A stretch of DNA of 64,000 nt. Origin: Leadbetterella byssophila DSM 17132 (GTDB lineage: Bacteria; Bacteroidota; Bacteroidia; Cytophagales; Spirosomataceae). The notes under the pieces were generated by a model. That model searched no databases. It was not told the DNA's origin and saw only the letters and a list, made by a program, of their open reading frames with translations. Of the stretch, positions 63,726 to 64,000 are shown piece after piece; within the stretch, counting starts at the first letter, position 1, and each line of letters begins with the position of its first letter. The translations under genes and the position numbers were made by a program. Where the stretch lies: the NCBI RefSeq assembly GCF_000166395.1, contig NC_014655.1, positions 2,294,001-2,358,000 of the forward strand, given 5' to 3'.

Positions 63726-64000
63726 AACAAAGGATCCAAAAACTGAAATTTCGCTTTTTGGAGCCGCGTCAGGATCACATCCCCATGCACATGTTGCTAG
63801 ATATAAGATTATTTTTTTGATACTTACTCCATGTTTTAATGATCAGAACATCTTACACTCAACCGTCCGAGTACCTATTTCCACTTAAACCTCAAAACCA
63901 GGCCCTTTTCTCAGAGGCCCAAACTCTTATCTACTTCAGAACTACTTTTGCAATATACTCTAATTTAATTCTATAAATGAACTTTTAGCTTGAGAATGTA
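63726..64000. other. Window end, no complete gene seen
   Basis: Apart from the upstream in-frame lipoprotein signal described for the neighbouring gene (to about 63830), I see no supported ORF, RNA gene or repeat here. The sequence is AT-rich towards 63950-64000. Confidence 0.5.

Overview
The window comes from the chromosome of a Bacteroidota bacterium, most likely of the order Cytophagales. Four things point there: a SusC/SusD polysaccharide-utilisation locus (PUL) driven by a hybrid two-component sensor, promoters of the Bacteroidota type (TTTG, then about 19 bases, then TAnnTTTG), weak ribosome-binding sites, and phylum-typical versions of LptD, N-succinyl/acetyl-ornithine carbamoyltransferase and NagB. 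Base composition looks even, at roughly 40% G+C by eye. Most of the window is ordinary chromosomal backbone broken by three mobile insertions.

Region by region. 1-11.9 kb: a xylan-type PUL with a hybrid sensor/AraC regulator (5' end cut by the window), SusC, SusD, a GH10 xylanase lipoprotein, a PKD-domain lipoprotein and a GH50-like hydrolase, closed by a terminator. 11.9-12.4 kb: a small secreted-protein gene broken by an in-frame amber codon. 12.4-17.4 kb: K+ and Na+ homeostasis (Kup, a KdpDE-like pair lacking KdpFABC, NhaA). 17.4-24.6 kb: a secreted nuclease, an oxidoreductase-MaoC fusion, DtxR and GbsR/MarR regulators, a cysteine-rich secreted protein with an internal duplication, and a PfkB kinase. 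24.6-26.6 kb: a complete group IIC intron inserted at a terminator. 26.6-37.4 kb: nitroreductase/HxlR pair, DoxX, LptD, amidase, MCE protein, DPP-IV-type peptidase, and a BlaI/BlaR1-like pair with visible operators. 37.4-45.7 kb: arginine biosynthesis carbamoyltransferase, a double ABC ATPase, beta-CASP nuclease, M3 peptidase, YceI, prfB with its programmed frameshift, and a DUF1508 protein. 45.9-52.5 kb: GH20 hexosaminidase, thiamine pyrophosphokinase, NrdA with DnaA-box-like sites upstream, and a PLP enzyme. 52.5-59.9 kb: two nearly identical IS1182-family copies in the same orientation flanking fabI and an SNF2 helicase. 59.9-64 kb: a 51-residue membrane ORF, a NagB-LmbE fusion, a small Bacteroidota protein, ferritin and a lipoprotein lacking a clear start.

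How it fits together: the PUL senses, captures and cuts a plant-type glycan. GH20 and NagB-LmbE suggest amino-sugar recycling. LptD, the amidase, the MCE protein and FabI serve the envelope. The most distinctive observations are the IIC intron that supplies the last base of the pfkB stop codon, the two IS copies with different single-base frameshifts, the Kdp-type sensor next to Kup, the BlaR1-like protease with a coiled-coil C-terminus, and the amber-interrupted secreted gene. I found no clearly undescribed multi-gene system. I saw no tRNA, rRNA or CRISPR array.
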